A DNA stretch of 64,000 bases from Eurosta solidaginis (GCF_040869045.1 NC_090321.1:184049596-184113595); one strand, 5' to 3'; shown: positions 1 to 11,570, counted from the stretch's first letter. Made by a program: numbers and translations. The notes: a model not told the origin generated them from the sequence alone.

Positions 1-45
1 ATATGCGGAGTTACACAGCACCTATGTCGCACAAAGAAATGCAAA
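1..45 (+). pseudogene. R1-clade retrotransposon fragment, truncated at duplication junction
   Basis: These bases match the end of the endonuclease-to-RT linker seen at 4641-4685 and 9300-9340. They are the right-hand edge of another copy of the duplicated unit that begins outside the window. Too short to interpret alone. Confidence 0.8.
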
Positions 46-1620
46 TATAATAACCATTACAAAATCCAAGTTAGCCATTAAGACAGTAATTGAGATAGGG
101 AAGAAATCAAATAAGTCTTCTGAAGCTCTAAATAGTTATGTAACTAGTTTTTTTCAATGATATTTTTTAAATATTGAATATTAGAAATCTCAGAATATTG
201 AATATTAGAAAACTCAGAATGTTATTCTTCCAAACTATAAAGGAATTTTTATGTATGTGACACTCCGCGAAAAAAACCCCTAACTATATTTTTTTTAACG
301 ATTTAGTAGTTGGATTTCGATATCTTTATTACACTTTCAATTATGAGCAGCCGATAGTAATATAGTAAAAGTAAGTCGATAGTAATTGTGCCGTATACGA
401 AAGCTAGCGCACACGACCCACGACTCGTCGTGAAAAATCAACTACATCCGAGTTAGAAGCATTTTGCAACACACAATGATATTAGCAAACACTTCAGGAG
501 CATTTCTGCCATAAAAAGCTACTCAGTGAAAATTCATCTGCCTTGCAGACGGCTCTCTGGGAGTCGGCATAAAACATGAAGGTCCTGTCACGCCAATTTG
601 CAGGAAAAATTAAAAAGGAGCACGACGAAGATAATTATATTTTGGGATATAGCAAAAGAAAAACTCGGCTAGGTGAAAAATTCTCGTTCAGTTCAGATTG
701 ATTAGAAGTATTTTATAAAAATAGTAAATTTCTTTGCTATTTATATGTTTTTAAATAAATATGTATATTTAAATATTAAATTTTTTCAAATTCGTACAAA
801 ATAAGTTCCTCCTTGAAGGAAATACCTAATTTTTGGTATGTAAGTTTGATTAACTATAAAAAGTGCGAAAAACTGTTCAAAATTCAAAAAGGTTCACTCT
901 AAGAAGTTTTCATTTTCGAATGATGACAAAAAAACAATTATCTTTTTTTTGCAAATTAAAGGTTTTGAATTTTTTTTGAAATCTTTGCTATTTCTCGGAA
1001 GTAAGATTCAGTAAGTGTGGCCTTTGAAATTTACACTTACTTCTTTCATCTTATTTGTACATTTACTGAATCCAGACTCCTCATTAACCTCCTTAATACG
1101 AAATTACCAAAAAAAAAAAAACTAAAAAAACCAAGTAAATGGAAAATTGGTTACAATATTTGCCAAATAAAAAAAAGTTACTTTGCAACACTTTTCAACT
1201 TGGCGAAAGGATCGCTTGCAGTCATACATAAGTCCATTTGACGTAGAATGCCTCATAAAACTTTTAACAATCAACTTATTTTTTAAATTTGATTTGCTTG
1301 CAACATATTTTTTTAAACTTTGCTACTTTTAATTCCAAACGCATTTCACGCCCACATTCACAGCATTTACATTTGCATATCTATCATATAACACAAAAAA
1401 CCACAAAAAACATTTAAAAAATTACACTAAAAATCTTTTAGGTTTTTAAGAAAATTTTGTAAGTCGATTAATATTGTCAAACTAAAATATTTATAAACTT
1501 ATTAGCGAATTGTTAAATTGTGTGTTTTATTTGGAATGATGCAAATATCATGCTATTTAAAGAGGTGAGTATTATGTATTATTTGCAGATGAAAAATATT
1601 TGCTTATTTAGGGCACCAGT
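46..1620. other. AT-rich non-coding part of the duplicated unit
   Basis: This stretch, with its copy at about 4686-6242, is AT-rich and has stops in all frames. The apparent frames at 1017 and 5634 begin with GTG and run through poly(A) tracts of different length, so they are not believable genes. The only recognisable item inside is a decayed SINE body near 497-672. Confidence 0.6.
497..672 (+). mobile_element. Truncated SINE body (same family as the 13.6-kb SINE)
   Basis: Matches the body of the SINEs at 13637-13999 and 25178-25548: the GGAGCATTTCTGCC start, the ATCTGCCTTGCAGA block, GAGTCGGCATAAA, CCAATTTG(C/T)AGG and GGAGCACGACG all appear in the same order. The tRNA-like head is absent, so this is a 5'-truncated, diverged relic. 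Confidence 0.75.
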
Positions 1621-2001
1621 GTTTCTCAGTTTTGATGATACTGTTGTGCTACAGCGCTAGCGCCCGGAAATTGACTTACACATTCATTGGCTTTCAAACA
1701 TCGTTAATGTGTTTTACCAGTGCAACTAAAACCCAGGGTGGTTCGGCGAGTTAATAAAAACATTTGCACCATTTCCGTTGACGTGCTCTGTCGCATTCTG
1801 TGCGCCTAACACAATTGTGTAAATTCACTACCGAAATTTGCAAAATTACAACACCGTAGTAGTAAAAAAAACGTACGGGAGGGATTTCTGCGATGTTTGC
1901 CTGCCTTTAATAAGTTATGCGATTTTGAAATTTTAATAAAAACGAAGAAATTTTAATAAAATGAGAATAGTGGAATTGTTCTAAAATGCCATTTCTTCGA
2001 T

Positions 2002-2148
2002 ATGCAGTACAATTTGGGCGATGTACGGGTTCAGAGAATCTCAGGCGTCTTCTTTAGAGATACACGTGTTGTGAAAATCTTGCCGCATGATAAGGTCCGC
2101 CAATCAAACCTGGAAATCTATATTGTCCTCAAACGCGGTACAAAGTGA
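2002..2148 (+). CDS. 48-codon frame with splice-donor-like end, copy 1
   Basis: A frame from ATG at 2002 to TGA at 2148. The stop overlaps a strong splice-donor-like string (ACAAA|GTGAGT), so the frame may instead be an exon ending at the donor. Upstream codons stay open for about 14 more positions before a TAA. The peptide is basic, with a central FFR...VVKILPHDKVRQSNLEIY stretch, and I do not recognise the family. Copy 1 differs from the other three by about six amino-acid changes (for example Q for Y at position 2 and D for A at position 7), but none creates a stop. Either a captured host exon fragment or a chance frame kept by recent duplication. Confidence 0.22.
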   Translation: MQYNLGDVRVQRISGVFFRDTRVVKILPHDKVRQSNLEIYIVLKRGTK

Positions 2149-2621
2149 GTGAGAAATATGTTCAGCAACTTCGTTGAATCGTTAGGTAGAAGATTACTCT
2201 CTCCTACCCCATCTTAAAGAGCATAATAAGATTGCACCACTGTTTCTCAGTTTTGATGGCACTGATGTGCTACAGCGCTAGCGCCCGGAAATCGCTTTAC
2301 ACATTCACTGGCTTTCAAACATCGTTCATGTGTTTTGCCAGTGCAACTAAAACCCAGGGTGGTTCGGCGAGTTAATAAAAACATTTGCACCATTTCCGTT
2401 GACGTGCTCCGTCGCATGCTGTGCGCCTAACACAGTAGTGTAAATTCACTACCGAAATGTGCAAAATTGCAACTCCGTCGTAGTAAAAAAAACGTACGGG
2501 AGGGATTTCTGCGATGTTTGCCTGCCTTTAATAATTTATGCGATTTTGAAATTTAGTAAAAACAAAGAAATTTTAATAAAATGAGAATAGTGGAATTGTT
2601 CTAAAATGCCATTTCTTCGAT

Positions 2622-2768
2622 ATGTACTACAATTTGGGCGCTGTACGGGTTGAGAGAATCTCAGGCGCCTTCTTTAGAGTTCCGCGTGTTGTGAAAATCT
2701 TGCCGCATGATAAGGTCCGCCAATCGAAACTGGAAATATATATCGTCCTCAAACGTGGTACAAAGTGA
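2622..2768 (+). CDS. 48-codon frame with splice-donor-like end, copy 2
   Basis: Same frame and same GTGAGT junction as copy 1, 620 bp downstream. It carries MYYNLGAVRVERISG at the start and K for N in the QSNLE motif. No internal stop or indel. Confidence 0.22.
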   Translation: MYYNLGAVRVERISGAFFRVPRVVKILPHDKVRQSKLEIYIVLKRGTK

Positions 2769-3830
2769 GTGAGAAATATGTTCAGGAGCTTTGTTGAATC
2801 GTTAGGTCGAAGATTACTCTCTCTGACTGCATCTTAAAGAGCATAATAAGATTGCAACGACTGCTATGAAGGTACGTAATATGCAAAAATTATAATGAGA
2901 TCCATGCTCAGACAGTACAGCCGTTTATTCTGGAGTTGTGCCAGTTTAACGGTGGTAGTCCTTAATATCCAGCTCCTAAATTTTACCCGACTAAGCTGTT
3001 TCAGGCGGGAGTGGTAGCGGGGAGTAAAGCAGTACTGGGCAATGCGTGTGGGGTAAAATTTGTATTGACATCAAAGCGGCATTCCTCTTGCATAGTACTA
3101 CATCTAGATTTGAATTAGAGTGTAAAGGATCTCTAAACCTTCCCAGGCCAGGGATTTCTGGTAGTCTTGATGGAGACCCCACTTTCCTGAATGAGCTATC
3201 AAATCTCTCAAGTCTTAAAAATCGCCGAGACCGAATCTCATATGCTTAGCATCTTTTCAAGATGCATATATGTTCTGCTTTTCTAAGTCAGACAAACCAA
3301 CCCACTCGAAAGCTAACAATTTAATGTCAATAAATATCTTTTCCTTCATCTTGAAAACTCGCATAGTTGTAGCTAAACACGTATGAAAGAAAGAAAAATC
3401 AGTTGAAAATGCACTTAGCGAGGTGATTAGTGTCTTCGAGATAACTCATAACTGCAAGCAGTCTACCTCGTAAGGCTTGCTCGACATTGAAAGAGGGCAC
3501 TTCCAATAAGCTTAAAACGGAAATCATCTGTAAGGCACTTTACGACATGGGACCTAAAGCTTTATAGTTGCAAGATCTGATTCTAGTCCTGGGTGTGGAT
3601 CGTTAAAGCAACTTTAGGCACGAACTCGGAATGCCACTCCTATGTAGTTAACAAAGGTCTGGAAAATCTCGCAGAAAAAGCAACGGGGGTAGTCGCACAA
3701 AATAATGACCTAGTGACACTTATCACATGTAAACACCTTCCAACGATTAGTGAACTTATGCAAACGACACTTTTGCATCATTTTACAATTGGCGGGGTTA
3801 AATGGGCTAGGATGAATTCCACATATATTA

Positions 3831-4685
3831 GTGCATTTGAAGAAGAATAGTGTCAGTTCGACAGTGGTATGGACATTACAAAAATCGTCAGGAGCAGGGC
3901 TGGCACTCAGATTCAGCAGGGAAAGCCTCAATTTGGGCACCAGCGAAATTTCTCACACAGGAATATATGACGCAGCAGGATTCACGTGGGCAAAAATCAA
4001 CGGTATATACGTCTTCAGTTGCTATGCCCCTCCGAGCATGACCATCGCCGAGTTCGAAGACATCATATACGGGATCATCATTGAAGCACGAGGTAAACAC
4101 CCGCTTTTAGTGTGTGGAGACTTTAATGCATGGTTCTCTGTGTGGTGAAGTAGACAAACCAACGAAACAGGGAAAGTTCTTCTCGAAAGCCTTACTTCTT
4201 TGAGGCTGGAACTCCTAAATGAACCAGGGATATATACCTTCGATACAAGTACCAGACGATCCATTATAGATCTCACCCTCGCTAGCAGCGAAATAGCAAG
4301 ACGAGCAAAATGGTCCATAAGCAACGTCTACACACACAGCGACCATAAAGCTATTAGCGTAGGGCTGCTCGAAACTCCGCGAACGGTAGCAGCAAGACAT
4401 CGACAAAGTAGGAAATGGAAACAGCACCTTTTCGACCCACAAATATTTGACATTATCTGGAAGGACGCCATAGTACGAGAATCGCATGCGGAAGACCAGT
4501 CGGTTCAAATAACTAAGTTGCTATGTATGGCATGTGATGCCGCCATGCCCAGTATATTGGTGGAATGACGAAATTTCGGAAGAGCGTAGAAAATGTCACA
4601 AAGCACGAAGAATAGCGCGGAGGGCACGTTCATCACCACGATATGCGGAGTTACACAGCACCTATGTCGCACAAAGAAATGCAAA
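3831..4685 (+). pseudogene. R1-clade non-LTR retrotransposon, endonuclease part only
   Basis: Encodes the apurinic-type endonuclease of an R1-clade element. A first piece (SDSAGKASIWAP) lies in the frame at 3850-3960, then the frame shifts to TGIYDAAGFTWAKINGIY..SCYAPPS and the catalytic-type motif VCGDFNAW. An in-frame TGA at 4146-4148 replaces the glycine of the usual W-G-S. The domain continues as LLNEPGIYTFD, RRSIIDLTLAS and SDHKAIS (the conserved SDH), and frameshifts again near 4545 into PVYWWNDEISEERRKCHKARR. It ends at the duplication junction near 4685, so no reverse transcriptase follows. The left limit is unclear; frames at 3046 and 3593 may be ORF1 remnants but show no recognisable motif. 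Confidence 0.85.
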
Positions 4686-5113
4686 TATAATAACCATTAC
4701 AAAATCCAAGTTAGCCATTAAGACAGTAATTGAGATAGGGAAGAAATCAAATAAGTCTTCTGAAGCTCTAAATAGTTATGTAAGTAGTTTTTTTCAATGA
4801 TATTTTTTAAATATTGAATATTAGAAATCTTAGAATGTTATTCTTCCAAACTATAAAGGAATTTTTATGTATATGACACTCTGCGAAAAAAAACCCCTAA
4901 CTATATTTTTTTTAACGATTTAGTAGTCGGATTTCGATATCTTTATTACATTTTCAATTATGAGTAGCCGATAGTAATATAGTAAAAGTAAGTCGATAGT
5001 AATTGTGCCGTATACGAAAGCTAGCGCACACGACCCACGACTCGCCGTGAAAAATCAACGACATCCGAGTTAGAAGCATTTTGCAACACACAATGATATT
5101 AGCAAACACTTCA

Positions 5114-5287
5114 GGAGCATTTCTGCCATAAAAAGCTACTCAGTGAAAATTCATCTGCCTTGCAGACGGCTCTCTGGGAGTCGGCATAAAACATGAAAGT
5201 CCTGTCACGCCAATTTGCAGGAAAAATTAAAAAGGAGCACGACGAAGATAATTATTTTTTGGGATATAGCAAAAGAAAAACTCGGCT
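5114..5287 (+). mobile_element. Truncated SINE body, second tandem-unit copy
   Basis: Duplicate of the SINE relic at 497-672, copied along with the 4.6-kb unit; the two differ at only a few positions. Confidence 0.75.
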
Positions 5288-6623
5288 AGGTGAAAAATTC
5301 TCGTTCAGTTCAGATTGATTAGAAGTATTTTATAAAAATAGTAAATTTTTTTGCTATTTATATGTTTTTAAATAAATATGTATATTTAAAACTTAAATTT
5401 TTTCAAATTCGTACAAAATAAGTTCCTCCTTGAAGGAAATACCTAATTTTTGGTATGTAAGTTTGATTAACTATAAAAAGTGCGAAAAACTGTTCAAAAT
5501 TCAAAAAGGTTCACTCTAAGAAGTTTTCATTTTCGAATGATGACAAAAAAACAATTATCTTTTTTTTGCAATTTAAAGGTTTTGAATTTTTTTTGAAATC
5601 TTTGCTATTTCTCGGAAGTAGGATTCAGTAAGTGTGGCCTTTGAAATTTACACTTACTTCTTTCATCTTATTTGTACATTTACTGAATCCAGACTCCTCA
5701 TTAACCTCCTTAATACGAAATTACCAAAAAAAAAAAAAAAAAAACTAAAAAAACCAAGTAAATGGAAAATTGGTTACAATGTTTGCCAAATAAAAAAAAG
5801 TTACTTTGCAACATTTTTTAACTTGGCGAAAGGATCGCTTGCAGTCATACATAAGTCCATTTGACGTAGAATGCCTCATAAAACTTTTAACAATCAACTT
5901 ATTTTTTAAATTTGATTTGCTTGCAACATATTTTTTTAAACTTTGCTACTTTTAATTCCAAACGCATTTCACGCCCACATTCACAGCATTTACATTTGCA
6001 TATCTATCATATAACACAAAAAAACCACAAAAAACATTTAAAAAATGACACTAAAAATCTTTTAGGTTTTTAAGAAAATTTTGTAAGTCGATTAATATTG
6101 TCAAATTAAATATTTATAAACTTATTAGCGAATTGTTAAATTGTGTGTTTTATTTGGAATGATGCAAATATCATGCTATTTAAAGAGGTGAATATTATGT
6201 ATTATTTGCAGATGAAAAATATTTGCTTATTTAGGGCACCAGTGTTTCTCAGTTTTGATGGTACTGTACTGCTACAGCGCTAGCGCCCGGAAATTGACTT
6301 ACACATTCACTGGCTTTCAAACATCGTTAATGTGTTTTGCCAGTGCAACTAAAACCCAGGGTGGTTCGGCGAGTTAATTAAACATTTGCACCATTTCCGT
6401 TGACGTGCTCTGTCGCATTCTGTGCGCCCAACACAATTGTGTAAATTCACTACCGAAATGTGCAAAATTGCAACTCCGTAGTAGTAAAAAAAACGTACGG
6501 GAGGGATTTCTGCGATGTTTGCCTGCCTTTAATAAGTTATGCGATTTTGAAATTTTAATAAAAACAAAGAAATTTTAATAAAATGAGAATAGTGGAATTG
6601 TTCTAAAATGCCATTTCTTCGAT

Positions 6624-6770
6624 ATGTACTACAATTTGGGCGCTGTACGGGTTGAGAGAATCTCAGGCGCCTTCTTTAGAGTACCGCGTGTTGTGAAAAT
6701 CTTGCCGCATGATAAGGTCCGCCAATCGAACCTGGAAATCTATATTGTCCTCAAACGCGGTACAAAGTGA
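6624..6770 (+). CDS. 48-codon frame with splice-donor-like end, copy 3
   Basis: Third copy, 147 bp long like the others, open throughout and ending in the same AAG-TGA/GTGAGT junction. It sits where copy 1 sits in unit 1 but has the copy-2 type of N-terminus, which suggests gene conversion or unequal exchange between halves. Confidence 0.22.
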   Translation: MYYNLGAVRVERISGAFFRVPRVVKILPHDKVRQSNLEIYIVLKRGTK

Positions 6771-7244
6771 GTGAGAAATATGTTCAGCAACTTCGTTGAA
6801 TCGTTAGGTAGAAGATTACTCTCTCCTACCCCATCTTAAGGAGCATAATAAGATTGCACCACTGTTTCTCAGTTTTGATGGCATTGTTGTGCTACAGCGC
6901 TAGCGCCCGGAAATTGACTTACACATTCACTGGCTTTCAAACATCGTTCATGTGTTTTGCCAGTGCAACTAAAACCCAGGGTGGTTCGGCGAATTAATAA
7001 AAACATTTGCACCATTTCCGTTGACGTGCTCTGTCGCATGCTGTGCGCCTAACACAGTAGTGTAAATTCACTACCGAAATGTGCAAAATGGCAACTCCGT
7101 AGTAGTAAAAAAAACGTACGGGAGGGATTTCTGCGATGTTTTCCTGCGTTTAATAATTTATGCGATTTTGAAATTTTAATAAAAACAAAGAAATTTTAAT
7201 AAAATGAGAATAGTGGAATTGTTCTAAAATGCCATTTCTTCGAT

Positions 7245-7391
7245 ATGTACTACAATTTGGGCGCTGTACGGGTTGAGAGAATCTCAGGCGCCTTCTTTAG
7301 AGTTCCGCGTGTTGTGAAAATCTTGCCGCATGATAAGGTCCGCCAATCGAACCTGGAAATCTATATCGTCCTCAAACGTGGTACAAAGTGA
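7245..7391 (+). CDS. 48-codon frame with splice-donor-like end, copy 4
   Basis: Fourth copy, again exactly 147 bp and open. Its peptide appears the same as that of copy 3. Confidence 0.22.
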   Translation: MYYNLGAVRVERISGAFFRVPRVVKILPHDKVRQSNLEIYIVLKRGTK

Positions 7392-8495
7392 GTGAGAAAT
7401 ATGTTCAGGAGCTTTATTGAATCGTTAGGTCGAAGATTACTCTCTCTGACTCCATCTTAAAGAGCATAATAAGATTGCAACGACTGCTATGAAGGTACGT
7501 AATATGCAAAAATTATAATGAGATCCATGCTCAGACAGTACAGCCGCTTGTTCTGGAGTTGTGCCAGTTTAACCGTGGTAGTCCTTAATATCCAGCTCCT
7601 AAATTCTACCCGACTAAGCTGTTTCAGGCGGGAGTGGTAGCGGGGAGTAAAGCAGTACTGGGCAATGCGTGTAGGGTAAAATTTGTATTGACATCAAAGC
7701 GGCATTCCTCTTGCATAGTACTACATCTAGATTTGAATTAGAGTGTAAAGGATCTCTAAACCTTCCCAGGCCAGGGATTTCTCGTAGTCTTGATGGAGAC
7801 CCCATTTTCCTGAATGAGCTATCAAATCTCTCAAGTCTTAAAAATCGCCGAGACCGAATCTCATATGCTTAGCATCTTTTTAAGATGCATATATGTTCTG
7901 CTTTTCTAAGACAGACAAACCAACCCACTCGAAAGCTAACAATTTAATGTCAATAAATATCTTTTCCTTCATCTTGAAAACTCGCATAGTTGTAGCTAAA
8001 CACGTATGAAAGAAAGAAAAATCAGTTGAAAATGCACTTAGCGAGGTGAATAGTGTCTTCGAGATAACACATAACTGCAAGCAGTCTACCTCGTAAGGCT
8101 TGCTCGACATTGAAAGAGGGCACTTCCAATAAGCTTAAAACGGAAATCATCTGTAAGGCACTTTACGACATGGAACTTAAAGCTTTATAGTTGCAAGATC
8201 TGATTCTAGTCCTGGGTGTGGATCGTTAAAGCAACTTTAGGCACGAACTCGGTATGCCACTCCTATGTAGTTAACAAAGGTCTGGAAAATCTCGCGGAAA
8301 AAGCAACGGGGGTAGTCGCACAAAATAATGACCTAGTGACACTTATCACATGTAAACACCTTCCAACGATTAGTGAACTTATGCAAACGACACTTTTGCA
8401 TCATTTTACAATTAGCGGGGTTAAATGGGCTAGGATGAATTCCACATATATTAGTGTAGGGTTTGGCCGAAAAAGGGCTCTAAGACTGAGAGCAT

Positions 8496-9393
8496 TTGAA
8501 GAAGAATAGTGTCAGTTCGACAGTGGTATGGACATTACAAAAATCGTCAGGAGCAGGGTTGGCACTCAGATTCAGCAGGGAAAGCCTCAACTTGGGCACC
8601 AGGGAAATTTCTCACACAGGAATATATGACGCAGCAGGATTCACGTGGGCAAAAATCAACGGTATATACGTCTTCAGTTGCTATGCCCCTCCGAGCATGA
8701 CCATCGCCGAGTTCGAAGACATCATATACGGGATCACCATTGAAGCTCGAGGTAAACACCCGCTTTTAGTGTGTGGAGACTTTAATGCATGGTTCTCTGT
8801 GTGGTGAAGTAGACGTACCAACGAAACAGGGAAAGTTCTTCTCGAAAGCCTTACTTCTTTGAGGCTGGAACTCCTAAATGAACCAGGGATATATACCTTC
8901 GATACAGGTACCAGACGATCCATTATAGATCTCACCCTCGCTAGCAGCGAAATAGCAAGACGAGCAAAATGGTCCATAAGCAACGTCTACACACACAGCG
9001 ACCATAAAGCTATTAGCGTAGAGCTGCTCGAAACTCCGCGAACGGTAGCAGCAAGACATCGACAAAGTAGGAAATGGAAACAGCACCTTTTCGACCCACA
9101 AATATTTGACATTATCTGGAAGGACGCCATAGTACGAGAATCGCATGCGGAAGACCAGTCGGTTCAAATAACTAAGTTGCTATGTATGGCATGTGATGCC
9201 GCCATGCCCAGTATATTGGTGGAATGACGAAATTTCGGAAGAGCGTAGAAAATGTCACAAAGCACGAAGAATAGCGCAGACGGCACGTTCATCACCACGA
9301 TATGCGGAGTTACACAGCACCTATGTCGCACAAAGAAAGGCACTTAAAAATGCCATAAAAAAGAGAAAGAATATTATTGAATATTATTGTTGA
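8496..9393 (+). pseudogene. Endonuclease domain of R1-clade ORF2 (broken)
   Basis: Carries GDFNAW near 8777-8797, an in-frame TGA at 8805-8807, then IIDLTLAS and SDHKAIS near 8995-9015, and PVYWWNDEI after a frameshift near 9205. The TGA and the second frameshift are identical in the copy at 3831-4685, so both lesions predate the 4.6-kb duplication. From about 9340 the linker continues as RKALKNAIKKRK, which is missing from the truncated copies. Such an endonuclease would nick target DNA for target-primed reverse transcription; this one cannot be made whole from one frame. Confidence 0.85.
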
Positions 9394-10230
9394 AACATTT
9401 GCCGGCGCAAGATCGCTGGACTTATCCAAGCGAGGATCTAGAAAGTACGGAAATTCCGCAAATTACAGAGCAAGAGGTGCTGGACGCGAGAGTTGCTGAT
9501 AACAAATCCCCAGGACCCGACGAAGTACCAAACATTGCCCTTAATGCCGCGATCACAACTAGGGCTACATTATTTACTGATTTTTTTAATGCCTGTATGC
9601 AAGAAGGCGTGTTCCCTCGCCCGTGGAAACGACAAAGACTTGTCCTACTACTGAAACGTGGTAAACAGGTGGACCAACCGTCCTCATATAGGCCACTTTT
9701 TATGCTGGATTCCCTAGGGAAGATTTTCGAGCGTATAATTAGTTAGCGCCTACAGCTGACTCTAGAAAGGCCAGGTGGCTTATCGAATAGTCAATATGGA
9801 TTTCGCAAATCAAGATCCACCGTAGATGCAATACAAACAGTCGTCAATATAGCTAGAGAAGCTATCTCTGGAGGCCAAAATAAAAGGAAGCTCTGTGCAC
9901 TGATTATGTTGGATATCAAGAATGCTTTTAACACTGCGAACTGGATGCAGATAATGGCAGCGCTGCAAAGCTTCGGCACTCCGGCTTACTTACGCGGAAT
10001 TATAGGTAGCTATCTTAAAGACAGAGTACTTCTTTTTGACACGGATCAAGGAGCTAAAGAGTACAAAATTACAGGAGGCGTCCCACAGGGATCTGTTCTC
10101 GGTCCAATGCTTTTGAATGTAATGTATGACGGGGTGCTAAAGATTGATCTACCAGAAAACACGCAAATTGTGGGATATGCTGATGATGCAGTGGTATTAG
10201 TGGCCAAGAAAGCAAGCATTATGTAATGAC
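9387..10230 (+). pseudogene. Reverse transcriptase domain of R1-clade ORF2 (broken)
   Basis: RT blocks appear in order: DNKSPGPDEVPN, PWKRQRLVLLLKRGK, PSSYRPLFMLDSLGKIFERIIS, then a TAG at 9744-9746. The same frame resumes with YGFRKSRSTVDAI, LDIKNAFNTANW, GVPQGSVLGPMLLNVMYDGVL and the catalytic GYADD (YADD at 10176-10187). A frameshift near 10222 ends the frame at AKKASIM, while a neighbouring frame continues as CNDAVARIKVWL. The PQGSVLGPxLxNVMYDGVL wording and the YADD box are typical of R1/TRAS/Waldo-type elements. Two lesions within 500 bp show it is a pseudogene. Confidence 0.88.
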
Positions 10231-11213
10231 GCCGTAGCAAGAATAAAGGTATGGCTGACCAATACGGCACTGGAGTTGGCTAGCCAAGAGACGGAAGTGG
10301 TATTAGTAAGCTCCAAATGGTCGGCGATGAGTTAGTCTGAACTGTCTGGGATCATCAAATCACCTCAAAGGATTCCTTAAAATACTTAGGAGTGCACCCT
10401 GATTCTAAGTTAACTTTCAAAGAGCACTTGAGAGCGGTGGGGGAGAAAATTACCAAAGTTAATGGATCACTTATGCGAATAATGCTTAACATCGGTGGTC
10501 CGAGCGAAGCTACACGTCAGCTTTGCCCATAGTAACCAGCTAAATAATACTATACGTAGCACCATCAAAAATATATATTAGTAGCGTACCGACTTGCTTC
10601 TTTAAGAATAGCAAGTGCTTATCGGATTGTGTCCGACGACGCGATCATGGTTCTAACCCGGAAAATCCCAGTGGACTTGCTGGCAAGCGAAATGGCCGAT
10701 CTGTATAACACTAATATCAAGCGACCATCTGAAGAAGACAAGAAAAGAGCAAGGACACAACAATAGCTAAGTGGCAATAACGGTGAATAACGGTGGGAGG
10801 CCTCGAGTAAAGGGCGTTGGACTTTCACACTAGTTTGGAACGTAGCTCAATGGAATGAGCAGAAGCACGGCGAACTGAACTACCATCTCACGCAGATAAT
10901 GAGTGAACATGTTGGTTTCAAAGAGTATTTACGGAAGCGTAGGATAGAGGAAGATCCTCTTTGCCCAATGTGTACCACGGAGTTAGAAAACGCAGAACAC
11001 GTCATGTTCCACTGCCCCCGTTTCCACGAAGAAAGACTCACCTTGCATGGAGTCTTTGGGGAGGAACCTACCACGAGAAATTTAGTATCACATATGTGCA
11101 ACAGGAAAGAGTGCAGGACTGCAGTGAGCAAAATGGCATTTATAGTAATGACACGCCTGATGGATGCTGAGAGGGAGCGCAGAGAAATACGCATGCGAAG
11201 CAGTGGCGATTAA
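10231..11213 (+). pseudogene. C-terminal part of R1-clade ORF2 with zinc knuckle
   Basis: The first 650 bp are frame-shifted remnants (ASQETEVVLVSSK, YLGVHPDSKLTFKEHLRAVGEK and NGSLMRIM can be pieced from different frames). The last 104 codons (10899-11213) are open and hold the diagnostic CX2CX8HX4C knuckle, CPMCTTELENAEHVMFHC, preceded by FKEYLRKRRIEEDPL. Non-LTR elements of the R1 clade end ORF2 with this knuckle, thought to bind the element RNA. The 3' untranslated region follows directly. Confidence 0.85.
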
Positions 11214-11440
11214 ATGGACACTTAGAGCAAATAGCGGGAACCTGGACGCAGGGACAACAGTAGGTTCTTAAAAAATGAGAAATATGGAACGCCACCCTGA
11301 AGTAATTCGAAAGTGGTACCGGGGTGGGCGACGGTTCCAGAACGGGGCTGTGATTTAGTCTACGGACACACGGTTGCTGCGACGGCAGCAATTATGGTGC
11401 ATTAGGCATTTTTCAGCCTCCCCGCAAAAAAAAAGGGACT

Positions 11441-11570
11441 TTGTAGTCTATGTTGACGGTTCTTAAATGGGAGAGGGAACTAGGCTAGGCTGTACCAGAA
11501 TATCCTGTGGCCAATCTGTATCACTGACTTCCTGACTATGGCGGTGGTTTTCAGTGTAACGGTTTTTTGG
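11441..11570 (+). pseudogene. RNase H fragment of another retroelement
   Basis: Directly after the R1 poly(A), one frame reads VYVDGS-stop-MGEGTRLG, resembling the first catalytic block of a retroelement RNase H (YTDGSKM..GTGAG). A second frame near 11530 reads PDYGGGFQCN, resembling the LPD...VFQAE block that comes next. One stop and one frameshift in 120 bp mark it as a relic. RNase H is found in the I, LOA and some R1/jockey-group elements. Confidence 0.45.

Larger units (their letters stand above)
1621..2862. repeat. Nested 621-bp tandem duplication, unit 1
   Basis: The block starting GTTTCTCAGTTTTGATG at 1621 starts again at 2242, a period of 621 bp. The two halves are more diverged from each other than the two 4.6-kb units are, so this inner duplication is older. 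Each half carries one of the 48-codon frames described separately. Confidence 0.9.
6243..7484. repeat. Nested 621-bp tandem duplication, unit 2
   Basis: Same structure as 1621-2862, with starts at 6243 and 6864 (period 621). Copied as part of the larger duplication. Confidence 0.9.
1..9345. repeat. Segmental tandem duplication, ~4.65-kb units
   Basis: The sequence at 1 recurs at 4641 and again at 9300, giving periods of 4640 and 4659 bp. The two full units match almost base for base, differing by point changes, poly(A) length and a few indels (for example about 36 bp present near 8453-8488 and missing near 3833). Each unit is about 2.9 kb of unrelated AT-rich DNA followed by the 5' part of an R1-clade retrotransposon. 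The junction lies after the codons for VAQR: at about 45 and 4685 the element breaks off into the unrelated DNA, whereas at 9340 it continues into reverse transcriptase. The simplest reading is an intact arrangement followed by unequal exchange. The window opens inside a unit, so at least one more copy lies to the left. Confidence 0.93.
8490..11434 (+). mobile_element. R1-clade non-LTR retrotransposon, longest but inactive copy
   Basis: Endonuclease, reverse transcriptase and C-terminal zinc knuckle follow one another in the order expected for R1-clade ORF2, and then a roughly 220-bp 3' untranslated region ends in nine A residues at about 11434. Stops and frameshifts in all three domains make it inactive. 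The 5' boundary and ORF1 are not clear, since sequence upstream of 8490 shows no CCHC knuckles. This is the parental-looking copy of the tandem duplication, because only here is the element uninterrupted at the VAQR junction. Confidence 0.85.

Noticed and set aside
1017..1241. Frame conserved at 1017 and 5634 (74 and 76 codons)
   Set aside because: Starts with GTG, crosses a variable poly(A) run and is conserved only because the DNA is duplicated.
3046..3850. R1 ORF1 (gag-like) candidate frames at 3046 and 3593
   Set aside because: No CCHC knuckles or other ORF1 motif is visible, so they were not called, although their position would suit a decayed ORF1.
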